A DNA stretch of 64,000 nucleotides from Pinus tabuliformis. Its lineage: Eukaryota > Streptophyta > Pinopsida > Pinales > Pinaceae. The stretch spans positions 1,079,113,369-1,079,177,368 of the forward strand of contig CM062820.1 in the NCBI GenBank assembly GCA_031772625.1, written 5' to 3'. The position numbers and the translations under genes are program-made. A model generated the notes under the pieces. It was not told the DNA's origin and made no database searches. It saw only the letters and a program-made list of their open reading frames with translations. This document shows positions 48,283 through 57,670 of the stretch, in pieces. How positions within the stretch are numbered: position 1 is the stretch's first letter; the number at the start of each line of letters is the position of its first letter.

Positions 48283-48864
48283 ATGCGCAATGACGACAGT
48301 GATGACGAGCTATATTGCATTTACCAGATCACTGCGCACGAGCAAGATTCGGTGAATCCAATGGCGGATGGACGAATTTCATGGGAGTGCGACATCTCCT
48401 GTACCTTAGATTCGGATGAAGAAATCGAAAGATGGCAGAATCGTTTGCACGAAGTAACGACACTTAATTGCAATACGTTGATAAGATCACTGCGCTGTGT
48501 GACTACAGAGGTGCGCGACTTGCCAATATATGATGGGGTATCCGCAGTAGAAGGATTCCTGGAAGAATTTGAGAATGCAGTGCCCGAGCAACAGAGGTTC
48601 GATGCATTGAATTGGGTGCTGCGCGCTATACCCATGGAATGGTGGAAGACGTATCAAGGAACTTTGGGAAGTTGGAGCGAATGTCGTAGGATGCTACGCG
48701 TACATTTTGGAAGACCCCAACTAAGGTGGATTGAGGGGAAAATACAGAACAGCTTGCAAGCACACTTGTGTCGATGGGTACATACGTATACCGAACAAAT
48801 TGTTCCAGCACATAGCAGTATCAAAATAGAAGGCCAGAACAGGGCGCATTCGCGGAAAAAATGA
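48283..48864 (+). CDS. Element E second gag-like ORF in place of RT
   Basis: A 193-codon open frame from ATG 48283, starting MRNDDSDDELYCIYQITAH. Its middle reads LPIYDGVSAVEGFLEEFENA, LNWVLRAIPMEWWKTYQGTL and a GSWSECRRMLRVHFG segment. The order 'target-xx-W-L...W-W..' matches a retrotransposon gag core, a second one after that of 46040-46798. It ends overlapping the next ORF by four bases (ATGA, 48861-48864). Whether this is an acquired gag from another element or a diverged domain of the family is not decidable here. Confidence 0.55.
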   Translation: MRNDDSDDELYCIYQITAHEQDSVNPMADGRISWECDISCTLDSDEEIERWQNRLHEVTTLNCNTLIRSLRCVTTEVRDLPIYDGVSAVEGFLEEFENAVPEQQRFDALNWVLRAIPMEWWKTYQGTLGSWSECRRMLRVHFGRPQLRWIEGKIQNSLQAHLCRWVHTYTEQIVPAHSSIKIEGQNRAHSRKK

Positions 48865-49750
48865 TCGCACTACCAAGGATGAGAAAGGAAGTGTTTGCCA
48901 AGGTATGTGAAGTCATGAATAGGGGACAGAGGACACAATGTACAAAATGGGACCTGTGCATCCTAGCGGTCAGATGGGTGTATACGACACTATGCAAGAA
49001 CCTGGCCGCGAAGTCAAGTCCGAGGTTGCAGAATGGTATACGAACTAATGTCCCTAAAGAACCTCCACAGGAGGCCGTGGATGTAGTAATGTCGGTGAAG
49101 AGAATAGCACGTGAAGTCTGGACTGAAGAGATCACAAGACTGCGCGAAGAGGAGTATGAATGGATTGAGGAAGCCATTGGGCAAGGGAATGCACAACTTC
49201 GCGAACTTGAGGGAAACAGGGTACTGTTGAGGAACAAAAGCATGGCGCTGGACGCAGAGGTCAAGCAGTTGGAAAGGGAGCTAAAGAAATACTTTCTAAA
49301 TGAAAAACCTGGAAAGTTGCAGCCGGATGCACGCCAACGTAGGGATGGATTGGAAGAGTATCATCGTGAGCTAGTTGGTCGAATGTCGTGGTTAAGGCCA
49401 CACCTCACTCTCGATGGAAATCAAGGGAGTTCGCTGCATCTAGCAGCACGTGTAGCGACGACAATAGAGACCGTGTTGCAGCTTGTTCGACAAGACGTGA
49501 TAGGGGTACACCAGGGGGGTGCGACCACCTGACTAGCCGAGGAAGAGGTAGTCTCACCACTCCAGACAATTGAAAGAGAGCGCGGGACTCTAAAACAGTC
49601 TGTTTGGGAGCTACGCAACGCCAGGGATGCGCGCAGAGTTAGCATGGCACAAGGGTCGCGGTCGCGCAGAGGGTGCTGCGCTGCTGCGCGAGTAGGTAAC
49701 GAAGTGACCATTAGTGTCACTGTTCATGACAAGATGTACAAGTTAAGGTG
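48861..49750 (+). pseudogene. Element E coiled-coil ORF, function unknown
   Basis: ATG 48861. The frame is open for 223 codons to TGA 49530-49532, and still protein-like for another ~70 codons (LAEEEVVSPLQTIERERG...). Residues ~70-150 are strongly charged with heptad-like Leu/Glu/Arg spacing (ITRLREEEYEWIEEAI, VKQLERELKKYF), so a coiled coil is likely. No polymerase, nuclease or zinc-finger motif. It occupies the position of RT/integrase. Function not known; a structural or RNA-packaging role is only a guess. Confidence 0.5.
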
Positions 49751-49847
49751 AAAAGGAGCGGGCGTCGGGCATTTAAGATATGAATTAAGTGCCAGATTCG
49801 AAACAATCTACTGTAAAAATCACATTAATGAGCCGCATAAGGAGGGG

Positions 49848-50580
49848 ATGGTTAAATTTGAATTCCACCAGGCCCATAAATCAGTGACGGGCATCCACCG
49901 AACAACCCTTGATAACTTGAGAATTCAGTTGTTGCAGTTGTGTATGGATATTGCGAATTTCCAAGCTTTAAAAGAGAGTGCAGTATTTGAAACCTTATCG
50001 AAAGAAACACAGGACCTTCTGAACCGCATAATGTCAACAGCTGAGGAAGTCGCGCAGAACCCAATGTCGCCAGTAGGAGAGGCACCAGAGATTCCGCGAT
50101 CGCCCCAGATGTCGAGGCCCAAAAAGGACCCTCAGGTAGCAGGACCAGTCCAGTTGTCATTGCGAAACCCGTGTTTTGGTAAGCTATCTATGGAAGATAA
50201 GGGCACGACGGTGAATCTTGAGGTAGAAGACGAAATTCCGTTTAAAGGTTCGTCTCTGGGCCGCATGCCCACAATGGAACTTGAAGATTGGGACCTCAAG
50301 GACAGCAACAACCCTCTTGAAAAACTGCAACACAAGCTTCAACAGAAATTGAATATATTGAACCAGAGATTGCAAGCTTTCTAGTTTATGCATTTGACAT
50401 CTCAGCTAGAGCTAAAATCCTATGATTTGTCACTTTTTGTTAACCTAGTAGAGCAGAATGAGCATCATAAGTTAAGCGAATTAATAGGGGCAATGGAGCA
50501 GGAGCTTGAAGAAGCGTTGCAGAGGCAATGACAGAGCAACATATTGTATTGTGTCACTCACAGGTATGGCGGACCGCGAA
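49848..50580 (+). pseudogene. Element E third ORF, Pro/Ser linker and coiled coil
   Basis: ATG 49854 is the first in-frame methionine candidate near the start of the 178-codon frame; the frame gives KFEFHQAHKSVTGIHRTTL, then LSKETQDLLNRIMSTAEEVA, a Pro/Ser-rich segment and a C-terminal NPLEKLQHKLQQKLNILNQR coiled coil ending at 50384. Coding-like sequence continues in other frames, such as QNEHHKLSELIGAMEQELEE near 50455-50515. I recognise no family. It may have been one protein with the preceding ORF. Confidence 0.4.
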
Positions 50581-50589
50581 GCATTGGAA

Positions 50590-51172
50590 AAAAGGTTAGC
50601 ATAATTAGAAGAACTAGAGGAAGAACGATTCTTGGATGGATTTCATCAGCAGGTATAGAAGCAACGGGAAAAAGCCTGGCACAATCGTCACATCAAGTTG
50701 CCCACTTTCAAAGTCAATGATTTGGTGTTGCTCTATGACAGTAAGGTGGAAAAATTTCCGGGGAAACTCAAAATGCATTGGCTTGGACCATATGTGGTTC
50801 GCGAAATCACAGATGGAGGGGCAATCCAGCTTGGCAAATTAAATGGAGAACCATTCCCTGGAAGAGTAAATGGCAGCTACTTAAATCTCTATACGGGTAG
50901 TTCTGCTACCTTACTCCACGACATTAGCCCCAGTCCTCGCACTCCTGGGAACCGGTCGATAGCGCGGGACTATAAATGTAGGCCGGAGCTAATGTACGAA
51001 GATGTTTTGAAAATCAGACGAAGGGGAGAAAAGGTACAACGTGATGCAGATGCGCAAGCTACACAGGGTTTGCTAGAGGGACCTCATGCAACGAACGTCA
51101 TGCCACGCGGTGACTCAAGGGCGAGTCACGATGTTTGTGATGGGGGCTTGTTGGGCAGCGGATCCCCCGCGT
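50590..51172 (+). pseudogene. Element E integrase C-terminal tail
   Basis: Reading shifts from 50590 (LEELEEERFLDGFHQQ) to the open frame 50698-51172: FKVNDLVLLYDSKVEKFPGK, MHWLGPYVVREITDGGAIQL and LNGEPFPGRVNGSYLNLYTG. This is the small barrel-like C-terminal domain of Tat/Athila integrases, normally at the end of pol. The zinc finger and DDE core are absent upstream. It shows that E descends from a complete element and lost the centre of pol. The frame runs into the 3' LTR (51149). Confidence 0.7.
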
Positions 51173-52079
51173 AACGGTTTTGGGGCTTAAAGCCCACAAT
51201 TTTGGGTAAATTGTATTGTAAATGCTCCGCGAAGTGCGCGGAGCGCAAATTGTAAAGAGTCGAGTCAAAGGGTTGTCTGCCCTAAAATAATGTAATGTAA
51301 TGTAAAGTGAGTCGGCCTGCCCATGGTCCGCGCACCATGGGAATGTATAAATAGAGCAAAAGCTCTAAGATGAAAAGTAAGCTTTTAGAGATGAAGAGTC
51401 TTTATGAATTATTAAGCAAGAAAGCATCTGTGAGTCTGAGTCTGAGGTAAGAGAGTAGATAGAGGCTCTGCAGCTGTGTGCGCGGAGGCCTAGTAGAGTC
51501 CGCAGCTGTGTGCGCAGACCCCTGCAGCTGTGTGCGCGGAGGCCCAGTAGAGTCTGCAGCTGTGTGCGCAGACCCCTGCAGCTGTGTGCGCAGGGTAGGA
51601 GTGGGATTGTAAGCAAGAAGAAAGGATATTAATAAAGATAAGTTGGTCTCGGAATACCGCGTATCTGTTTCTATATTTCTGTTTATGCATCTGTTACAGT
51701 TTATGGTTGCATGCATATCTTTTTATGTTGAATGGTAATTGAAAGTATTGGTCCCACTTAAGTTAATTCAAGATCTATAATAATAAGCATAGGAAAGAGG
51801 TAAAGAACATTTTCGCTCTTCATTTAAGTCGCACGAAGGTAGTTTCACTTAACAAACAGCTGTGCAGAAGTAGCGCAGTGCGCAGAGTTGGATCGCAAGC
51901 CTTCCAAGACCCATCAAGACATCCCAAGGGTGCGGAACCCTGGTTCCAACACCCTCCCATACTACCTTGGGTGAGACCTCAGTCCGCGCTCCGCAGACTA
52001 TTGCCGAAAGGGCTGGTAGTCTAGGGATTTGTTTGGCTAACTCACGATTAAACCTGGCTCGTGCCCCATCAAGCCAACA
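51149..52079 (+). repeat. 3' LTR of element E with tandem expansion
   Basis: Starts TGTTGGGCAGCGGATCCCCC. Matches the 5' LTR but is 90 bp longer, owing to a GCAGCTGTGTGCGC(A/G) unit repeated about five times between 51470 and 51596, alternating with GAGGCC(T/C)AGTAGAGTC and ACCCCT spacers. Confidence 0.9.
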
Positions 52080-52084
52080 AATCC

Positions 52085-53263
52085 ACACAAATGTGTGTTT
52101 TGTGTTGGTTCTGGTCATTTTCTTGGATTCGTAGTGTCTAAGGAGGGAATTCAACTCGATCCACTTAAGGTTCAGGCAATCCTTGATTTTCCTCCACCTT
52201 CCAATCTACTACAGTTACAGAGACTCCAAGGGAAGGCTAACTTTATGAGGAGGTTCATTCCCAATTACATTGAAATGGCTAAAGGATTTACTCGTTTATT
52301 GAAAAAGGGGATACCCTTCCATTGGGACTAGGTTTCGCAAGCTTCCTTTTATGCTCTTAAAGATACCTTGATTAGAGCCTCATTAATGTATTCCCCGAAT
52401 TATCAAAACGACTACTTCTTGTATCTTGCTGCTGCAGATACAACCATTAGAATGGTTTTAGTCCAAGAAGAATATGGAATTGAACATTCAATATATTATT
52501 TGAGCCGCAATCTCAATGATACAGAAGTTAAGTACTCTTATGTCGAAAAGCTAGCTTTGGTTGTTGTTCAAGTTTTACAGAGATTTCGCCACTACATCCT
52601 GCTTTGAAAGACCATTGTCATTTCGGATTGCAACCATATGACATATATTTTGTCACGTCAATTGCTGGGGGGAAAATACTCAAAATGGTTCGTAATTTTG
52701 TAAGAGTTTTATTTGGAATTCATTAAATCCAAATCAAAGAAATATCTAGTCTTCGTCGAGCTTCTTTGTGACCTTCCCTCGAATACCATTGATTCAATAT
52801 CAGAACCATCAAATCTTGACGAGTCTCTATTCTTGATTTCGTCATTTGACGCGTAGTATGGAGATATATTGATTTATCTCCAGACCCAAACTTTCCAACC
52901 AGATACCTCTCGCTCGCAACAACGACGTATCCGATACCAAGCCAAATATTATCTAATTGTTGGCGACACTCTTTACCGTCATGGTATCAATATGATTTTA
53001 TGAAGATGCCTCACTCATGAGGAAGCCAAGAAAGTTTTGAATGATTGCCATTCAGATGCTTGTGGTGGGCACTTATCTGGTTATGCTACCGCGCAGAGAA
53101 TTCTTCGTGTTGGTTACCTCTGGCCTACTATATTCAAAGATTGCATAATTACCATTAGAAGTTGTCACGCATGCCAGATCTATGACCGTAAAGCTAGATT
53201 ACCACCTACACCATTGCATCCCATCATTGTTGTTGGACCATTCACCAAATGGGGCATTGACCT
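52085..53263 (+). pseudogene. Gypsy D: RT end, RNase H, integrase zinc finger
   Basis: Directly after the E target site the D frame resumes: SGHFLGFVVSKEGIQLDPLK and LQGKANFMRRFIPNYIEMAK (RT connection, 52095-52331). Then YFLYLAAADTTIRMVLVQEE (RNase H; the first Asp of the usual D-x-S is at A-A-D-T) and a LNDTEVKYSYVEKLALVVV segment to 52607. Further coding in broken frames ends at 53037-53258: CHSDACGGHLSGYATAQRI and IIITIRSCHACQIYDRK-like text (ITIRSCHACQIYDRK), the HHCC finger. The reading WGID ends exactly at the insertion of unit F, at the first catalytic Asp codon of the integrase core. Confidence 0.75.
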
Positions 53264-53280
53264 TGTTAGAGTCGGTCTAG

Positions 53281-53386
53281 TAGCCCTCCACCAGAGATCA
53301 AAGCTCTGTGCATTTCATGATTGGGTGTCCCATCAGTGTGATCATGTTGCATTCCGTTAGGCATGCCATAATCCTGGTGGAGGGAG
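53281..53386. repeat. 11-bp inverted repeat near the left end of F
   Basis: CCCTCCACCAG (about 53281-53293) pairs with CTGGTGGAGGG (about 53371-53383), spaced by ~80 bp. It may form a hairpin in RNA. It is not found at the right end. Confidence 0.6.
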
Positions 53387-53997
53387 TTTGTGTCGATATT
53401 CCCCTTTTGTTTGGCACTGCTGGTTCCGGTTTGTTCAAGTAAATAAAATCCTCAAAGGGTCATTCATCTTGCTTTAAGTTTTAAGGTCTTAGGTCTAGGG
53501 TTGAGTCCATTTTTATCTTGAGAGGTCATAAAGGACCAGCAGGCCAGAGGGATGTCCTTCATTAAACATTATTTCAAAAATTCTCATCATTGTACAGCTA
53601 AATTTTCACCTTGTTCTCAAAAACTCTGTTTTTGAAAACAAAGGTCATTATCCCATTTTTGTAAAAATTCTCAAAATTTCAAATTCTTCAAATGTCGAAG
53701 TGCAGCCTTGGTCTCCTTTGCCAAAGCATCCTAGAAGCTATCCCTGCAAAAATTTTCAGAAGAAATCATCATTTCAACCAAGTTTTCAAAGAAAAGAAAT
53801 CAAAGGTCAGATCCAATTAGTTCAAAAAGTGTCAACACTCAAAACATTACAAAGTGGGTTTTGGGCAAGTAAAAATCAAAAGGAAACCTATAAAAGCACA
53901 TCACTCCTCATTTGCAACTCATTTTCCTCTTACAAGCTAAGTGAATCCTTGCAAAGTCGATTTTAGGAGTTCTTGAGCAAGTTGAGCAGTTTCAGAG

Positions 53998-54113
53998 GCG
54001 CGCTACGCGTCAGGAGAGGCGCGCTACGCGTCAGGGAGATTTTTTCAGTGTTATTTTGCACGTGCGCTACGCGTCAGAGGGGCGCTACGCGTTGGGCAGG
54101 GCGCGCTACGCGT
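53998..54113 (+). repeat. Five GCGCGCTACGCGT motifs upstream of the F ORF
   Basis: Copies at 53998-54010, 54019-54031, 54063-54074, 54082-54092 and 54101-54113, each followed by CAG(G/A) or TTGGG. They lie in otherwise ordinary sequence ~560 bp before the ORF. The motif is CpG-rich and contains the palindrome ACGCGT. It could be a protein-binding array or a tandem expansion. Confidence 0.85.
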
Positions 54114-54347
54114 TGGGGTTTCAGCTCAACAAACTGCCAGCAAGTCATCAAATCGATTTTTCTCTCAGGCAAAGTGCAGGTAGGCTTCTCCTCTATGCCT
54201 AGATTTGGTTTTGCAAGATGAAAAAGAGAATTAATATGTTCAAATGCTATGTAAATGATAAATCAAAACCCTCCCTTGTTGTGAAAAATTTAAAGTTTCA
54301 ATGGTACTAGGGTTTCAAATTTCTCTTGCTGTCCAAGGTTGCCCATT

Positions 54348-54354
54348 TATAAAT
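54348..54354 (+). promoter_or_regulatory. TATA box candidate for the F ORF
   Basis: TATAAAT in CCCATTTATAAATCCC, 320 bp before the ATG. It is followed by a CT-rich leader (many TTCCCT words), as in many plant 5' UTRs. Inference from sequence only. Confidence 0.4.
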
Positions 54355-54674
54355 CCCTTTTTCCCTCATTTTCATCACCTTTCTCCCTCAAATTTTCCCT
54401 TGAAATTTCATCATTCTCCTCTCTAAAATTCCTAAAAGCATACTTAATTCCTAAACCCTACTTCACTTTAAAATCCCACAATTTTGTAATTTCCCATGCT
54501 TGTCTTCCCTAAATTCCTTCTTTGTGTTTATTCTCCCTAATTCCCACATGTTCCCCTATCCCTAACAATTCCCTTGTATTTATGTCCCCTTGGTGACAGC
54601 ATTTGAAAAAGTCAAAAAGCAGTTAATTGGGTGCCAAGTCAGCAATATATTTCAGTCATCTTGCCTTCATAACC

Positions 54675-56210
54675 ATGTCAGAAACCGAATCAGATTATGA
54701 GCAGAGCTATGACAGTGATTCAACACCAGAGGTAGAAGTGCCAAGGAGGCATCACAAGGGTGGTAAGGGTGGTCGGCATGTCAGAGAGGAGCCCACTTCA
54801 TTGGCTCATTTGCAAGCTTGTCCACTTGCAATGTCATGTTTTCAGTATCAATCATGCTTTGGATATTGTGAGAGGATCTCACAAATTCAACACCATAGAG
54901 AGCTGGTCCGCTTGTTTGTCCTACATTTGCACAATGGCCATGTGAACCTTGCAGGAGTGGATTTCACCTTATCACCTGAAATGGTTGCTCAAGCCACCGG
55001 GATACCAAATGTTGGGGAAGAGTGGACCAAGCGCAAGCTGCTAGATAAATTTCATTATCAACCATACATCAAACCCGGATGCATGAGGCACCTTACTGTT
55101 GTTTTTCCTTTCAGATTCCTAAGGGATGAGTATGCACCCTTGATGAGGCTCATTATGCGTTATTTCACTTGTGAGGGCAGATTTTCACGTTTATATTCGT
55201 ACCATATCCGTTTGTTGATGCATTTCACCCGGGTACGAATGATGAACATTCCATTTTTCATGTGCCGAAATATAGAGAAGATGGTGCCCGTAGTGCAAAG
55301 GAAGAATCCCGCACAGCAGCTCAAAAGTATATATCATTATGCACTGATCGAGATCATAGTGATGCATCAGTTGGCACAGCAGGGTATTGCTTGGGAGGAT
55401 TTCATTTCTCGCGACTTCTTCATGGTGCCACAGCCACCTCCCGAGGTTGTCCATGATGAGGGAGGGCCTTCACAGCAGTTTGATATTCCTGAGGCAGAGC
55501 ATGTCAGTGCTCCTCCAGCATATGTTACATATCAGAGAGGCCACAGGGTCTTATTTGCATCTGCACGGCGAGTATTATCTCCACACCAGGTGGAAGGGGT
55601 CTCGCCTTCTTCATCAGCACAGCGAGTGTTATCTCCACACCAGGTGGAAGGGGCCTCGCTTTCGACAGCAGCACAGGTACAAGAGAGAGGCAAGCAGCCC
55701 AAGATTGATGAGGGGCCATCAGGTGATCCAGACATAGATGTTGTTGACCTTGATATCAGCTCTCCTAGCTTAGAGTCAAAGGAGATCATTCAACAACTTA
55801 GGGCGGAAAATGACTTGTTGCAGCAAAAGTTGGAAATGGCAAATTGGACAATCACATACTTAGAGCAGCGCAACAAGCAATTGGAGGATGAACACACTCT
55901 TGATGAGTTGCGGAGGATCCGAGAAGACCGGAACTTGGCTCGCAAGAGACCCGGTGATTTGACACCTATTGAGCAAGGGTCTATGCTCATTCGAGTGAAC
56001 TCTCATTTAGAAACGTTGATAGCCAAGGCAAATAGGGACAAATACATGCTCCGCCACATGAAGAACCATTATTGGGCCCGCATGCATGTGTGCAAAGCAA
56101 AAATGAAGGTACTTAAAGCACGCTTGGCCAAGGCACTAAAACGGAGGAAAAGGTCCGATCCGCTTCAAATTTTGGCTGAAGCCACCTTGAGGGAGCATGG
56201 TGCTCAATGA
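54675..56210 (+). CDS. Intact 511-aa ORF of unit F, unknown protein
   Basis: ATG 54675 in the context ATAACCATGTC; upstream the frame is open to 54627 but without another ATG. Residues 1-45 are acidic then His/Lys/Gly-rich (MSETESDYEQSYDSDSTPEV). Residues ~50-275 form a compact-looking domain: FVLHLHNGHVNLAGVDFTLS, MVAQATGIPNVGEEWTKRKL and a LYSYHIRLLMHFTRVRMMN helix. This arrangement resembles plant transposon-associated gag-like proteins such as Athila ORF1, a loose resemblance only. Residues ~305-340 contain a tandem repeat of RVLSPHQVEG. Residues ~380-430 look like a coiled coil (IIQQLRAENDLLQQKLEMAN). The C-terminus is basic (KMKVLKARLAKALKRRKRS), a possible nuclear localisation or nucleic-acid-binding tail. 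No stop or frameshift. No known catalytic motif. Function not known. Confidence 0.7.
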   Translation: MSETESDYEQSYDSDSTPEVEVPRRHHKGGKGGRHVREEPTSLAHLQACPLAMSCFQYQSCFGYCERISQIQHHRELVRLFVLHLHNGHVNLAGVDFTLSPEMVAQATGIPNVGEEWTKRKLLDKFHYQPYIKPGCMRHLTVVFPFRFLRDEYAPLMRLIMRYFTCEGRFSRLYSYHIRLLMHFTRVRMMNIPFFMCRNIEKMVPVVQRKNPAQQLKSIYHYALIEIIVMHQLAQQGIAWEDFISRDFFMVPQPPPEVVHDEGGPSQQFDIPEAEHVSAPPAYVTYQRGHRVLFASARRVLSPHQVEGVSPSSSAQRVLSPHQVEGASLSTAAQVQERGKQPKIDEGPSGDPDIDVVDLDISSPSLESKEIIQQLRAENDLLQQKLEMANWTITYLEQRNKQLEDEHTLDELRRIREDRNLARKRPGDLTPIEQGSMLIRVNSHLETLIAKANRDKYMLRHMKNHYWARMHVCKAKMKVLKARLAKALKRRKRSDPLQILAEATLREHGAQ

Positions 56211-56296
56211 TACACCTCCAGCTCAAAATTCAGGAAATTTGGAGCAATTTTGGTCAATTTTGAATTTTTTGTGCCAAAAACAGGTTTTTGCCCTCA

Positions 56297-56672
56297 ACGC
56301 GTAGCGCGCCGCGCGCTACCCTTAAGTTGGGGAGGTCCATTTCAGGAAAACTCAGCATTTTTGGATTTTTCATGACAAAATACACTTTCTCAGCCACTTC
56401 CAAGAATTTTCATGGAGATTTGAGCCCCCAAAAGGTCAAAAAACAAGCAAAAAATGACCTTCTGCCACTTTTTGGACACACAGGAAGCAGTCTTGGGAGA
56501 TTGCAATTTTGGAGGGGCAAATGGCCACCAAATTGAGAAATTCCACTTGGGCTAGAGAGTAGACATCTAGACCTTTCCAACAAGCCCACTTATGCCTCAT
56601 TTGGATTCCGGGAAGTGCCTCAAATGTGGGCTGAAAGGCGCGCTACGTGTTGAGAAATGGCGCGCTACGCGT
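56297..56672 (+). repeat. Four GCGCGCTACGCGT-like motifs downstream of F ORF
   Basis: An inverted copy ACGCGTAGCGCGC at 56297-56309, a partial direct copy GCGCGCTAC at 56311-56319, and direct copies at 56638-56650 (with one C-to-T change: ACGTGT) and 56660-56672. Together with the five upstream they bracket the ORF. Confidence 0.8.
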
Positions 56673-56679
56673 TGGGAAA

Positions 56680-57670
56680 ATTTGCCAGTTTTGCATCTTC
56701 AGCACAGGAAAACGCAACAGTGACTAGTTTTGACTTTTTGGTTGGATTTTTCATCCTCCTTGATGTATTTGATGTAATTTCATGATTGACATGACACTTT
56801 TTACCTATTCTAGAAGATTCATTCATAAAATGGCAAAAAATTAATGAATGAATTGGTTTCCTAGCTTATAGAGGCAAGTTGTTTTGATTGCCTAGATTGT
56901 AGTGCTCAGTTTAGAATTGGTTGAAACAGCTCCTAGGATGATGAGCTCGACCCCTAGAGGCAAGGAAGTGTGTTAGCTTGCCTATATTATGTACTTTCTT
57001 AGTCATTTTCATGGTTGGACTCTTGAGGGATAAGCTTAGACTGTTTTATACTTTGTATCTCTGCAATTTTGGCAAAGGAAAGACCAGGGTTTTGCAGCAC
57101 TATTTGGGATTCCTGTGGTTATTTGTGTTGATGGTGTGTTTCTCTCATGTACTTGTAAGTTTGTTATGTGCATCATTTTCCTACTCTTCTCTTCTGCAAA
57201 TTAAGTAAATGAAGTGTTAAGGTAGAATTCATGGTTTCTATGCTCTGCCTTTAAGTTTGCTTAATATCAATGTTTTCATCTGTTTAAGGAGAACTCTCGA
57301 TGGTTTCTTGCTCTCCTTGACTCCTCACCGGTCATATCTATCCATTCACTTATTTCAAAGGCATCAAGACAATCTCCTACCTTGCCCCAAAAAGACCTCT
57401 GCAAAAACTGTGTCTCATCCCCGCACCCAAAATTGTCGTGCTCAGTTTTCCAACAAAACCCTAAAAATTTAAAATCAAACTTTCCCTATCAGTTTACTAG
57501 CCTAAAATCAGTGTTCTTTATTGGTCATCTCCGCCCTTTGAAGACCTTTTGCCAAGATAGACCCGGAGAGAGCCCTCTCCTGTCCTCGTAGGGCTAGCTA
57601 CGAGGCTAAGTGGTTTGATGTTGCCTTGGATTTTGTCTTCTTCAGCCTGAGGCAGATTCAAGCGCTAACA
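56680..57670. other. 3' part of unit F, no gene
   Basis: No protein-like frame. Contains a hairpin CCTCGTA-GGGCTAGC-TACGAGG at about 57585-57606, ~65 bp before the right terminus. I considered this a Helitron signature and rejected it, because the terminus does not follow the hairpin with a CTRR end. Confidence 0.45.

Larger units (their letters stand above)
44671..52084 (+). mobile_element. Non-autonomous LTR element E inside Gypsy D
   Basis: Perfect 5-bp duplications AATCC at 44671-44675 and 52080-52084. LTRs 44676-45516 and 51149-52079 start TGTT(A/G)GGCAG and end GCCAACA. The primer site resembles the tRNA-Asp type. A G-rich purine tract (GATGGGGGCT) precedes the 3' LTR. The interior has gag, a run of zinc knuckles, a protease trace, then ORFs with no RT, RNase H or integrase core, and finally the integrase C-terminal tail. 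So it is a deletion/replacement derivative that depends on a helper. Total length 7,404 bp without duplications. Confidence 0.9.

Noticed and set aside
54627-54674. 16 extra N-terminal codons on the unit F ORF
   Set aside because: The upstream frame begins at TTG; the first ATG is at 54675 and has a good start context.
57585-57606. Hairpin near the right end of unit F as a Helitron 3' signature
   Set aside because: Stem CCTCGTA/TACGAGG is followed by ~65 bp before the true junction with Gypsy D, there is no CTRR end at the junction, and the flanks carry a 5-bp duplication, which Helitrons do not make.
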